From Synchiropus splendidus (lineage: Eukaryota > Chordata > Actinopteri > Syngnathiformes > Callionymidae): 64,000 nt of DNA. The notes beneath the pieces were generated by a model that was not told the DNA's origin, made no database searches, and saw only the letters and a program-made list of their open reading frames with translations. Both the position numbers and the translations under genes were made by a program. The stretch lies in contig NC_071343.1 in the NCBI RefSeq assembly GCF_027744825.2, positions 10,494,366 to 10,558,365 on the forward strand, given 5' to 3'. This document shows, piece by piece, positions 36,055 through 47,350 of this stretch. How positions within the stretch are numbered: the first letter of the stretch is position 1; every line of letters starts with the position of its first letter.

Positions 36055-39000
36055 AAATGACTAATGACTAAAGTCCACTTTCCCAACCTGCGGATGTGTT
36101 GTGTCCAAGGTAGTCTCTCGGTTGAAATCGTAGACCAAATGGAATTAAATCCTAGACTTCCAAGATTCCCTGGTTCAGAACTGCTGTTCCACTTTGAAGG
36201 ATTTCACTGCTTTTTCAGCTTCCAGAGGACCTCACTCACCCTTCAATAGGCCAGCCTCTTTAGATGGGACTTAATTGAAAAATGAAGAACAATGTCACCC
36301 ACTAAGTCGTCTGCCCGCTCACATCAAACTCCTCTGCAGCATGAATAAGCAGTTGAGCAAGACCACAGCTGCATCTCGCCTCTTATCAGGCATCTCCAGC
36401 ACACATGTGCCACAGCTACCAGGTTATTAATAAGAAATGATGATGATAAGAAATGAAATATTCACTGTGACAGTAATAAGAGTCATAGCAAAGGCTCTCG
36501 TGGACTGTATTGTGGAGCAGCTCTGGGATAGAGCCATGAAGGACTATGTTAATGTTGAATTAAATTACTAATATAAACACCTGCACACACACGTTTATAC
36601 ACACATAACCCTATACCCAGCATCTCCCTGTAAACCTAATCATCTAAAACAAATGGCTAAACTTAACCTTTACTCTTAACCAAACTAACACCCAATTATA
36701 ATAACAGAGCTATTTTGTTTCAAACTTAGGCTTGACAAATTGGGGACCGCCTAAAATGTTCTCACTTTGCAAAAATATCCTCACTCTGTTGACTAAAAAC
36801 TCATACAGGTTCTCACAAAGATAGAAGTGCACATACACACAAACCTGCTTGACCAAACTTGCACAAGTACACACACAAAACATAAACTTCACACGTTGTT
36901 GTTCTTAAAATAAATAAATCTTTCAAACAAAAAGAAGAAAAAACGGGCCAAAAACAGAATCTTGCTATTATTATATTCCACTAACAGTGGCAGACATATT
37001 CAAATTAAAACTGAAGCAACACAAGAAAACTGAAAATGAATTTGAACTACACAACACATTCACACGGAAAGCATAAACATCATTGAGCAGAGGAAATGTC
37101 CAGTTGAACGTCAAAACAAAGACTTGAAGTGCAATACCACATCTACTTAAACAAAATAACATTATGCACTCAAAAATAAAATAAAAAAAACACGTATGTT
37201 CATGAAATATATATGCTAGATAGATGCTCACACACACAGAAAGCCTGTAAAAATAAACACAAACACCCAGAAGACACACAGCCTTGAGCCTGAGACACTC
37301 AGACTCACACTCAGGCAACATGGAGAGGCTGCCATTTACAATATTCGACAGCTGATCCAGCTTAGGTGTATTTTGGGAACAAGAAAAATGACAGCTTGTT
37401 GCTCCCGAACTGGCAGCAGTTGATAAAAAAGCTGAAGTGAAAATAGCTGATGATGCTCATGGCAGGATGCCGTTGACTGGTTGATGCAACAACAAAGCAT
37501 CTGTTGCGTTTCTGTCAAGGAAAACATGGACTGTCATGAAAGATTTTTGCGTTTCAGTCACTCACTTCCTCCTTCCACAGTATTTCAAACGTGTAAAATC
37601 ACATGGTGAATTCCAATTCAGGTCAAATATTTACCCTCCATTATCATTTAGATGGAGCTGCACCCTGCTGGGTGTTTCTTTTAAATCTCACCTTTTCCAT
37701 CTTTTCAAGTCAGGTCATATTCTAAATGCTAAAAATTTAAATGTGCGTTGCATTTTTACTTTTATTTACTATTTCTGAGTAACAACTTTTGTTTATTTTT
37801 CAACTTTTTCTTTGTTTATGACCAGAAAACAAACAAACAAAAATCCCATTTTCCCTCATTCACTGCACAATTGAGCTGCCCCATTAATATGTTTACTTTT
37901 TTAAAATACTTTTTTACTGTACAGCACCTTTCATTTCCATAATTAATTTTTTTTTTGCACAAAATTTACTGAGATAATTGCATCACGATACCTGTATTTA
38001 AATTACACCCTGTACCTGTCAGTTTCTCAATCATCTCTTCATATTTTTATACATTTTTTAATTTTTGCTCTCTTTTATTTCATTTGTACTTTTAATGTAA
38101 ATGTTGTATGAATTAATATGAATTTTATTTTATTTTTAATAGCCGTTTTTGGTTCAAGATTAGTTTAATTTTATTGTTATTATGATAGGACTTCTGAACT
38201 TCATTTTTAAACTACTACTCCATTGCTTTTTGTTCTAGTATTGTCCATATTTAGATATTTAGATACTTTTATTTCAATGACATGTCTGAGCTTAATTTCA
38301 ATAAAGGAAAGCAGCCTGTTCTTTTCACTTTATTAGAGATAAAAAAAATCTGCATTGAAGAAAAACGGCTCCTTTTCATATCATACATTACACCTCCATC
38401 CAATCCCGAAAACACTCAGAAATAAAGGACGGCTTAGATGGTGTTTTTTTGGAAAATGATGCCAAATCCTGGGTGAGGAAATCTGCCAAAGGATGGTTTA
38501 AGCTCTCTGTGGGTTTTATCATGTTCCGTTTGTGGAGGCAGCTTCTCTATTGTTGAGAGTGGGTTTCCAAATTCAGCTATATATATATAAATTATCTATT
38601 TAGCGAATATTTTCATTGCCAGATACCTTCAAACATCTTAATGCATATACTCTTTTCTTTTTAACATTATTTTACATGCAAAGCAAGCAGTATTAAAACT
38701 GCTTGGCACAGAAATATAACCTAAACAAAATAAACAGATACATTCATAATAATAATCATAAACCCATTCCACAATTCCACAAATAATAAAAACACGGGCT
38801 TCATTTGAATTTTTTAATGGAATGAACATTATTTTTTTAAATAATATTTACTTGTCTGTATTGTATCATAGTTATTTAACTAAATTTAAATATTTTATGT
38901 AAGTAATTTGCTATTTGTTAAATTATTAAATTGTTAAATTATTTGTGGTTGTGGTGAACTGAAGATGTATGTATGTGTTATTAAAAATATAATATACAGA

Positions 39001-40209
39001 ACATTCAAACACTAAAGTTGACCTCCATTTTGAAGCTCATGTGATGAATTGTCATAAACTTTAAGTGCAAATTTCACTTCTCCTATTTATTACGCAACAT
39101 TATGGCAGCAACTGGATTATAGTTCCTCTAATCCAGATTACCAACTTCACACACTCTCTGTTTTCACTGAGATCTTTTTGCTTCTGAACTGCCGAGAGCA
39201 AACACATGTCCCGCTGTCATCGACAGGCACCAGACCCTTTAATCCAGGCGGTGCAGGAGACCACAGAACCCCAGCAACAGCCGAAGAAGCTACGATCCAG
39301 CCTTGCTCTCAACAAACTGCAAACTCTCAGATTTACAAGATCACTTTCCATATAGGGTGTTTTTATTTGAAAAATGAACAGGCTATATTCCTCATTAACC
39401 TTGGAAGAGTTTGTCCTTCACATGGTTGTTCAACATTCATATTAATTTTTTCTTATTTGAAAGTGAATGATTTGGAAATGGTGAGGAATGATACAAGGCG
39501 ACTGAATACCCTGAAGTTCTTAACACATTTGTTTAATAAAAGAAGAGGAAGCCGATGATAATATAAGAATTGGAATTCACACTCTGTTAAAAGCAGTTTT
39601 AAGGTTAAGCCATTCCCTTAGCGTTGGGTTAATCCAGTGATTTATCACCTGGGAAGGTTCTGTTCTTTATTCCAGAGGGCAGAAAAAGTGAAGGTCAAGG
39701 AACTCGCTGTATCTGCTTTGTCATCAGAACAGAGTCTGGACACGGAGCGGGCCGCGCCAGACACCGCCACAGCACCTCCGGGCGTATCCGCCTCTGATAC
39801 TGATTCATTTTTTTAATCAAAATGTCGATGAGAAAAAGTCACAGGGAGCAGACATCCGTCTCCCTGGGGACAGTCCTCAGTAATCCAGTGTGAAATTTCA
39901 AAGCCAGACTTTGCCCCCTCGTGCACCAAAGTTAATTTTCTGGCTAATTCGTTTCAGAGGATATGATGGACAATAGAAGGGCACTTGATATGGGGTTATG
40001 GACAAAGCTGGTGTCCTATTAAAGCTGAGAGCGACTCAGCGATGCATTGTTATGTGACGCCGCTATCTTGTGTGGCTGGTTGTAATTGACCAGCTTCTTT
40101 TACTCAAGACACTCAATAGAGAAATCATAATTTAAACCCCCTCCCAAGCAATAGCCCCTGGATATTCAGACCACTACCTTCTGAGTCATACCTGCCGAAA
40201 CAGGTGCTG
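36055..40209. other. AT-rich non-coding stretch
   Basis: More than 4 kb with no recognised gene; 37700-39000 is strongly AT-rich. The 63-bp segment 38832-38894 recurs at 41157-41219. The block at about 39590-40130 is less AT-rich and may be conserved non-coding DNA. Confidence 0.45.
38832..38894 (+). repeat. 63-bp dispersed repeat, copy 1
   Basis: Matches 41157-41219 at 62 of 63 positions (one T/C difference). It is AT-rich with ACTTGTCTGTATTGTATCAT near its middle. The flanks do not match, so this is not a large duplication. The family is unknown. Confidence 0.8.
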
Positions 40210-40342
40210 CTGAGGCTCCTGGAAAGTGTCGTTATTTCCAGCACTCAGCAGGTGGCGCATTCGGTTTATACCAGGTTTCATTGAAATGGCAGTTAGTCCA
40301 GAAAATGAACACACTGTTTCGTGAAGCCTCATGACCGTAACA
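40210..40342 (+). mobile_element. Palindromic MITE, copy 7 (degraded)
   Basis: The left arm is reduced (TGAGGCTCCTGGAAAGTGTC), the inner box is CAGCAGGTGGCGCATTCGG, the middle has TTTCATTGAAATGGCAG, and the right arm is ACACTGTTTCGTGAAGCC then TCATG. Length is about 133 bp after deletions. Confidence 0.68.
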
Positions 40343-41156
40343 CTCCTACAAAGTTTTCCGACAAAGTTTTCTAACTGAACCAAAACATAAACATTTTTTC
40401 ATTTCTAAGTATATTTTATCAGGTGATCCCTTAGCCATTGTGAAATTGTATTGATGCCCATTTATGTATATTTATGTAACCGTCAATAATTGAGTTGAGT
40501 GACAGGTAGTAAGGCTGACAACATGGTTTAAGGTCCTGTTAAATCATTTTCAAATAAGGTTAGTGAAAATGGTTCAGTTCAACTTTTGATTCAAGCTTTT
40601 AATGCGTCTCTCACACACGCCTCAACTTTTGATGGTACACTTTAAGTTTTTGAGGAGGAAATTGGAGTGCAAATGAGGCTGCAGACAGAAATTAAATGAA
40701 GGAATGGAGGTGCTTTTTGGTGTCTCAATGTCAATTAATGCATATGGAAACATTTTTACCCAATATTATTGCCCTATTTTTATATGTATTTTGTAATATT
40801 AAGAATGCAATGAGCACAATTATAAAGTAGGTTGGAGGAGCATCTGAGAGCTTCTAAAACTCACACACAGGACACATGAGGAAGAGGCTGCACTCAGGAA
40901 ATGTATGCAACATTGTTAAAAATGTACAGAACTCAGTAAGTTGTCTCTATAGTCACATGGAAGATGATGTGTGATTTGTGTGTATGTTGTGGTGTATTAA
41001 GTCAAATATGAGATTTCTGTTTTCACCAGGGCTGTTGGAGAAGGGAAACCTTTGCTCGTAGCACATTTCCAACCAAGTCTTTAAAGCATGTTTTGGAGTT
41101 TTTCTTTTCAAAACAAGGAACAAGGAAACAAACAAAATTGTCTTTTTCTTTCTTCT

Positions 41157-41219
41157 TTTTTTTAAATAATATTTACTTGTCTGTATTGTATCATAGTCAT
41201 TTAACTAAATTTAAATATT
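41157..41219 (+). repeat. 63-bp dispersed repeat, copy 2
   Basis: Second copy of the 38832-38894 segment, 62 of 63 positions identical, about 2.3 kb downstream in the same orientation. Confidence 0.8.
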
Positions 41220-41298
41220 CCATTTTATTTAAGCAATTTTCTACTTCAGTGACATATTGCAGTTATTGCTAAACTAATTGTTTTTGTTATTAGTAGTA

Positions 41299-41334
41299 GG
41301 GCAGCACAGTGGGGCAATGGTTAGCACTGCTGCC
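41299..41334 (+). mobile_element. V-SINE/DANA-like SINE head fragment
   Basis: GCAGCACAGTGGGGCAATGG followed by TTAGCACTGCTGCC matches the tRNA-like head (A-box region) of the DANA-type SINE. The B box and body are missing. Confidence 0.5.
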
Positions 41335-41543
41335 AACAAGGAAAAAATGAGGAACAAGGAAAAAAAAACGAACAAAACCTGATACATAAATTGGGTAACA
41401 ACTGATCCATATTTGTTATGCGAAGCAACCAACATGAAAACAAACATAAAAACAAAAAACAAACAAACAATTTGTGGCATGATTTTGTGCTCATTGTATT
41501 TCTGCATGTATCACAGAGCTGAATATTCACTTCATAATATATT

Positions 41544-41703
41544 TAGTGATGGGCTTCATGAAGCAGTGTCCTATTTTTTAGAGCCCAAAAGGTGGCACTC
41601 CTGACTCCATAGTCTTTGGGTTCGAACAATTATTTCAATGAAACCATGCCATTTTAAATGGTATTGAGCTCTGAAAATATGGACACTGTTTCATTAAAGC
41701 CTA
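41544..41703 (-). mobile_element. Palindromic MITE, copy 8
   Basis: It starts TAGTGATGGGCTTCATGAAG with a small deletion of the GATGAG step, keeps the AAAAGGTGGCACTCCTG box and the TTTCAATGAAACCATG middle, and ends GGACACTGTTTCATTAAAGC. The right terminus is degraded. Confidence 0.72.
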
Positions 41704-41989
41704 AGTGTAATACATAGATATTATCTGGCAATGTTTTAATTATAAATATGACATCAAACATATTGCAAAAATACAAAATTCATCAGTGATATTTTTGCCG
41801 ATACCAGAAATTTCAGATTTGAAATAAATATACAAGATGGAGTCAGTTTTGTGCCCAGAAGTTTTTACATCGGAAATTTCAAGACAACTGTCTGTATTTC
41901 TAGTTCATGTTGGGCGCAACTAAAAGGCATTAACTCGGAATAGACTTCAGCTGAAATTCGTCGGAATGTAAAAGGCGTGTCTTACCGTG

Positions 41990-42152
41990 GTTCTTCCCTT
42001 CCCACCATTGCCGGCGTGTGGCTGACGTCAGTGGCCGGGGAGAGCAGCAGTGGAGGCGGGCATAGAAGGAGGAGGCAGTCGGCTGGATGTGTGGAGCGCA
42101 GTGGACGGAGTCTTTCCTCGGGACTATTCCTGCTTCTTCCTCTTCACCTTCG
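41990..42152 (+). promoter_or_regulatory. Candidate promoter and untranslated first exon
   Basis: A GC-richer stretch in AT-rich surroundings contains a perfect CRE, TGACGTCA (42023-42030), followed by GGAG- and GGCGGG-rich sequence. A pyrimidine-rich segment then ends in CTTCG|GTAAGTGA, a strong match to the vertebrate 5' splice site (boundary 42152/42153). There is no TATA box and no evident ATG-started frame reaching the donor, so the exon would be 5' UTR. CREB/ATF sites close to the start site are common in TATA-less promoters. The downstream acceptor exon was not found in the window, so the gene is unknown. A chance splice-like site remains possible. Confidence 0.4.
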
Positions 42153-43160
42153 GTAAGTGACCACTTTTTCATGCTTCGTTTCTGAAGCTTTTTTTTCTTC
42201 TGTCCGTCGGGCAGCTGGCGGTGAAAGTCTTCATGCTTCTTGTTGTTGTTATGCGCTTTTGTGGCCGTTAAATCTGGAAGTTGTCAGGGTCAGTCTGCAA
42301 GTTTTTTACATTTGCAGCGAAGGTTTTATGAGCTACTTTCATGCTTTCCGTCGGTTATAGCGGAACACTCGTCTTCATCCTCCCGTCGTAACTTCGCTTG
42401 GGCAAGTGGCTGCAAGGTGGACGGAGCATGTCGACTTCACTGTCACTTTCACAAACTTGTTTGGGTTTAAATCCGCTTTTACCACCTGCAGCTTAACATT
42501 TCCCCCACTGGAAATATAATAACGGAACTGAAAACGGACCTTTCGTCGACCATTTAGACCTTGAAAACGCCACAAATCCACTCCAGCGCAACGATTGAAA
42601 CTTGTGTCAAGCACCTTCGGTCACTGACTACAATAATCCCTTGAAATCAAACATACCATTTCACAAACCTCTGCCTCCTTCTCAAATGTTCATGGAGATG
42701 AATGGAAACGGGAATTACAAAGATTCATTTGACCCAGTTTTTTCCTCTTGCACACAAGAAAGAGTGGCATCTTTGAAATAACTGCTGAAACATTCATCGA
42801 AAATCACCATTTTATTTGCCTTTGTCTTGTATGATAATAATTGAAATAGTTACTAAAGCCTCCGTCCTCTATACACGTAACTCATAGTAAACCTAATACA
42901 TGGTGTCGTTGATTTTCGATGCATTTATCAAAAAGCTTTCCCCCCCTTGTTTTTAATTCCACTGCTGCCTTGATGCGATGAAGACAGCGGGGAGATAAAT
43001 GACTTGGCTAGTCTGCTTTGACTGGAGATTATTGCAGATATTTTCTAGTTGCTGTCATGATGCCCACTGAACATTACAGCAGGCAAATCCATCCAAGCGT
43101 CGAGTCAGGAGGTGGGAGCGAGAGTGAGGATGGAGAGGTAGAGGTAGTTGGGATGAAGTA
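42153..43160. other. Non-coding stretch, possible first intron
   Basis: If the donor at 42153 is real, this is the start of an intron. No exon or repeat is recognised before the Tigger-like insertion. Confidence 0.4.
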
Positions 43161-43856
43161 CAGTGGTACCTCGGAGTTCGAACAAAAATTTCGACATTTT
43201 TTGCTTCAGATTTTGAAGGAAAATCCGGAACTCGAACGCCCCCCAAAAAAGCAGAAGAAAACATAATGTGACCGCTCTGTTATTGTGCATATTATATATA
43301 TATAACGCAGCCTCAGTATGCAGACGTGTCCCGTTAGCTACATTTACTGACTGTTTTTTCTTCATATTGAGGTGTAAAACCTTTCCTGTCTCCGCACTGG
43401 ACCGTGGTAGAGTGTCACAGGGGAGGTGCTCGCTCTCCACACCTCCGAGGCTGGAGCGCTCACTCCAGGGTTTGATGTCCTGTTGTGGGCTGGAGCTGGG
43501 ACAGGGATGAGGCGAGTCTGGGACAGAGCGTGACTTGGTTTATGACTTTGTCACAGCCAAACTGCACAGAAGCGCACATTCAGAGCTGGACACGCACCGG
43601 GCACCTCTTCACTTCTGGAGAGACGTCACTCACTCGGCAACCCCTCCCACATGCAGCGGCCACACACATAGAGGAACAGCACACCTGCAGCAGACACTCT
43701 ACATTCACTCCTACAAAAGACTGTTTTAAGGCTTGGAACACATTCTTTCTTTCTCCATTCATTGTAATGGGAAAAGTCGATTCAGATTTCGAACAATTGT
43801 TCTGCTCGAACGGCTGTCTGGAACGGATTGTGGTCGAGAACCGAGGTACCACTGTA
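43159..43856 (+). mobile_element. Tigger-like DNA transposon, complete non-autonomous copy
   Basis: The element 43161-43854 starts CAGTGGTACCTCGG and ends CCGAGGTACCACTG, exact 14-bp inverted repeats, flanked by TA on both sides. The inverted similarity continues imperfectly inward. TA duplication and this terminus fit the Tc1/mariner superfamily, Tigger/pogo branch. The 694-bp interior is too short for a transposase and its open frames show no DDE domain, so it would depend on a transposase in trans. A half copy in the opposite orientation lies at 26708-27046. Confidence 0.82.
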
Positions 43857-44042
43857 CCGGGAATCTCACATCAGATTACTGGATAGAATGGCGAAGAAGA
43901 GAGTGCAGGCTGGATGGGGGATGTGTGGCGTGATCCGTGACTAAAGAGTAAGTGTAAGATTCATTCAGCTTTGTAAAGCTTCTCTATTAGAGATTAGACG
44001 TATGGGTGAGAGACATGTCGTGTTAGATATGAAGGTGCTCAG

Positions 44043-44530
44043 TAGGGGTGTGCCAGAAAATCCATTCAACATAAGAATTACAATTTTCGAATTCCAATTT
44101 TCGAAATAAATTCGATTCCGAATTTATTTGAAAAAATTATGGCATTTATGTAACTACGTGCCTTGTCCTGACATCACCACACAGGCTGTTCTGGATGTAC
44201 ACACTAAAATGCCAATAAAGATATTAAATGCTAGAGTTGGGTGTCATTTTGGGTTTTACTGAATGTCCAGAAACACCGAGGTGCACACCACGCAAACACC
44301 AAATTGACATACTAAAATCGAGCACTTTGGCAGACTTTTCTTTCTTGCCACTTTTACTGAGCATCTCAGCATGGATACATGTGTAGAAAATGTAAAATTG
44401 TCATTTTGTCTTGCGAAGTAGATGGAAGTAGATCATGATCAGAAATCAGATCAGAAATTACTATCAATAAAAAGGCTCCCAAAAATTGGAATCATATCAA
44501 ATCGTGAAACAGTAAAAGATTCCCCCACTA
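44043..44530 (+). mobile_element. hAT-like non-autonomous element, family B, copy 2
   Basis: It starts TAGGGGTGTGCC and ends GATTCCCCCACTA, giving rough inverted ends. Shared blocks with 24301-24780 include GTCATTTTGGG and GTAGATCATGATCAGAAATC. The 8-bp flanks (GTGCTCAG and ATGCTTAA) agree at five positions and differ by three transitions, consistent with an old duplication. No transposase is present. Confidence 0.6.
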
Positions 44531-46711
44531 ATGCTTAATTTGATAAGGAAAGAAGAATGAGATAAATAAATTAACATGTCAAACACTTCTTGAAAATAGC
44601 TTGGGTTCTGATATATATATATATATATATATAGCTGCATTACAAAATGACATTTTCTCTTCGATCCCTGAGTGGGCTTGTAATCTCATTATTTTACCCC
44701 TTCACTTCACTTTTGGAGACCGAACATGCATTATTTTTAGTCGAGTGGTTTCACTGGCATCTCTCAAGTCAAGTCAATGTGACCTGAACACCAAAACCAA
44801 AACAACCAGCGTTAATTATGAAACATGAAAAGCTCCAAGTAAACAACATATAACCCATGACAGATCAATGACAAGTGTATCATCCTCACATTTTTTCCCT
44901 TCAGTCACGTTTCAATTAAGCTAAAGATTAATGTAACATATTAATTCCACCATCTCTGCCAGAGCTCACTGGGTTGTCACATTCAACTCATCTCTTTAAT
45001 GTGCTTGCTTCCACAAACTACCTGATATTTGTGTCCACAATCCGTCATAGCTCCACAGCGGATAGCAAGACTTCAAATGCATCGATTCATCTTCATACAG
45101 CTGGAGCTGAAGAGGAAGTTGAGAACAGTAAAAAAAATGAACGTCTCCAATAGCCTTTCAAAAACAACGTCTTCTATTCTCTTAAAAATCATGGAGGAAG
45201 AAAGAAGTCGGTCACTCCCTAAACTCTTCATTGGGGAAATTATAGACTTGCTTTTTGTGTGTTCCTATTCACTGTGCGCTTTCTTGCGAACAACTGAAAT
45301 TAAACTCGATAATTGTGCGATAATTACCTTGACGTTCAGCTGCCAAGCTTGGTGAGTGGATTCATGCTGCTGTATCTGTGGAAGTGGTGAACGTCATGAA
45401 GACTTCTAGAAATCTTTTGTCACGCTTGTTGCCGGGTGGGAGACTGCACCAGTCCTGCACATGGTGGCATGTGACTGGGTGCGACAGCCACATATACACA
45501 CAAGCACAAAGCAGGTTAAATGTAGTAGCAAAATAACAAACTGAAAACAAATGCAAGAAAACCTCTTGTCTTGAAAATCTGAAAAGAATGTATTACACAT
45601 GCCAGTCCTGTGAGTTGCGGTGTAAGAAGGCGGCACTGTGTTTATCAAGTTTGCTCTCTGTAGAACATTGTTATGTTTGTAATGTTGCTGGCTGCTTTTA
45701 GGCACTTTTATCTTGGGATTAAGTTGTGGCTGTGTGAGAATGAAAGCGCCTTCTGGGTTGTTTGCATGTCTGATGTCACCAAATAGATATTATGAGGACC
45801 AGCGTCCTGCCTCTGCGCTGCAGTTCGACTGCTTGGCTTCTGTTCTGACAGTGGTGGCTTTAATCCAGTTTCCAAACAAATGCTTCAACTAAAATTAACA
45901 GAAACAATATGAGCAGCGACAAAGACAAGCAAATGACATTTATTCAATTCTAGTTCAGTCCAAATGTTTGTGATTGACTTCAGTTTTTTTCTCACCTCCG
46001 TGGCGATACTTTCAAGGGCATGTTTCTCTTGTCTTGTCAGCAATTGTTAGCTGCTTATAATAACAAACGAGGCATTGAAGATTAATGTTCCTAATAAGAT
46101 CCAAATCTGCTGCAGTTGTTGGATAGTGAAAATGTTTGTATGTCGGTGGGACGTAGGCAAGGCGGGGAGCAGTTGCTGTCAAGGCCACCTAAATCACAAC
46201 GCGCTGCAGGAAGCCCCCGTCTTGCATCTGCCAAATTTCTTTTCAGAAATTGCCTTCCTGACTCGTATTTTCTGTTACTAATGAGAGATGTTTTAGCGTA
46301 CGGTGTCTCACTGTTGCCTTGAAAAGATGTCATTATGATAGTTCTTTTCGAGGGTGAAGAACTGGAATAATGTTTTGGTCGACTGATGAGAAGGAAGGTT
46401 ATTTTGTTAATTTTATGAATCTGGTAATGACATACCTGTTGGAAAACATACTGTATCACCTTGGATTCAACTACTGTATGATTGTCTGTGAAATTTCCAG
46501 ATGTTGAAGCATATTTATTCCACTACGGCCCAGTTGCTTGATTAAAACATTTTCAGTGTTGTTTTATGTTTATACCTTTCTATTTATCATGCATTCATTT
46601 ACATTGTCACGCACACGATAACCATTTGTTTCTAATAGATGCAATAGCTCTGCATTCATTCATTCAGTCTGGACTTGTGTTCTATTAGATGTCCTTTCTA
46701 AAGGTATTGGG
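44531..46711. other. Non-coding stretch, no gene recognised
   Basis: Contains a (AT) tract at 44611-44633. No exon is identified; open frames at 45029-45355 and 46091-46459 have no recognised domain. Confidence 0.4.
44611..44633. repeat. (AT)11 microsatellite
   Basis: About 23 bp of alternating AT, uninterrupted. Confidence 0.95.
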
Positions 46712-46925
46712 TAGTGAGGGGTAGATGAGGTGTCATGACATAGCATTGCAGAGTGAATGAAACAGTGTCATATTTTCAGAGGTCACTAGTTGGCACTCTT
46801 GGTTTGCAAATGATGTGAGGCTTTGAATTAGTGGTTCAAATTCAGTGCCATCTGGTGGCCTCTGAAAATCAGGACACTGTTTCATGAAACCTGATCAACC
46901 CTTGAATACTGTGCCATGAAACCTC
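46712..46925 (+). mobile_element. Palindromic MITE, copy 9 (long-arm subfamily)
   Basis: It begins TAGTGAGGGGTAGATGAGG with the extended left arm GTCATGACATAGCATTGCAG and the AACAGTGTC box. Inner boxes TTGGCACTCTTGG and GCCATCTGGTGGCCTCTG flank a middle of AATGATGTGAGGC. The right arm reads ACACTGTTTCATGAAACC, then ATCAACCCTTGAATACTGTG and CCATGAAACCTCAT. It therefore carries one extra copy of the unit that is amplified at 28.9-29.8 kb. Confidence 0.78.
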
Positions 46926-46954
46926 ATGTATCACTGATGTATCAAGGGACGTTG

Positions 46955-47075
46955 TTGCTGGGTATGAAACAGTGTCCTAATTTTAAGAGGCCACTAGATG
47001 GAGCTCGTGTGAGGCTGACACTGTTTCATGAAACCTCATCAATCCTTCAATACTGTGTCTTGAAACCTACCTACT
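46955..47075 (+). mobile_element. Palindromic MITE, copy 10 (shortened, long-arm subfamily)
   Basis: TATGAAACAGTGTCCTAATT and CCACTAGATGGAGCTCGTG join almost directly to GCTGACACTGTTTCATGAAA, so most of the middle is lost. The right end again continues into CATCAATCCTTCAATACTGT and TCTTGAAACC, one extra minisatellite-type unit. It lies about 30 bp from copy 9. Confidence 0.7.
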
Positions 47076-47155
47076 TACCTCAGCGATATTGTAGACAACA
47101 TTCTGGCTGACAGTGGCTGACAACCTCTTGAGTGCCCTTTTCATTCTTTGTGGTC

Positions 47156-47350
47156 GTGATGGGCTGATGAGGCTTCATGAAACAGTGTCCTCGTTTTCAG
47201 TGCTCAGTACGTGGTGCTGTCGTTTCAAAAATGATGTGAGGTATCACTGATGTGGTTGTTAAAATCCTATTATTTTAGAGCAGATCGTACCATCTAGTGG
47301 GCTCTGAAAATGAGGACACTGCTTCATGAAGCCTCACATGCCCATCACTA
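47156..47350 (+). mobile_element. Palindromic MITE, copy 11 (best preserved)
   Basis: The left arm starts GTGATGGGCTGATGAGGC and the reverse complement of the right end starts GTGATGGGCATGTGAGGC. The inverted repeat continues through the CAGTGTCCTC(A/G)TTTTCAG box for about 55 bp per side in a 195-bp element. The middle reads AAATGATGTGAGGTATCACTG. With so much of its length palindromic, transcripts would fold into a long hairpin. Confidence 0.85.

Noticed and set aside
43268..43510. 80-codon frame conserved between 26.7 and 43.3 kb
   Set aside because: Both copies lie in the same Tigger-like element, so similarity reflects common descent of transposon DNA and not a gene.
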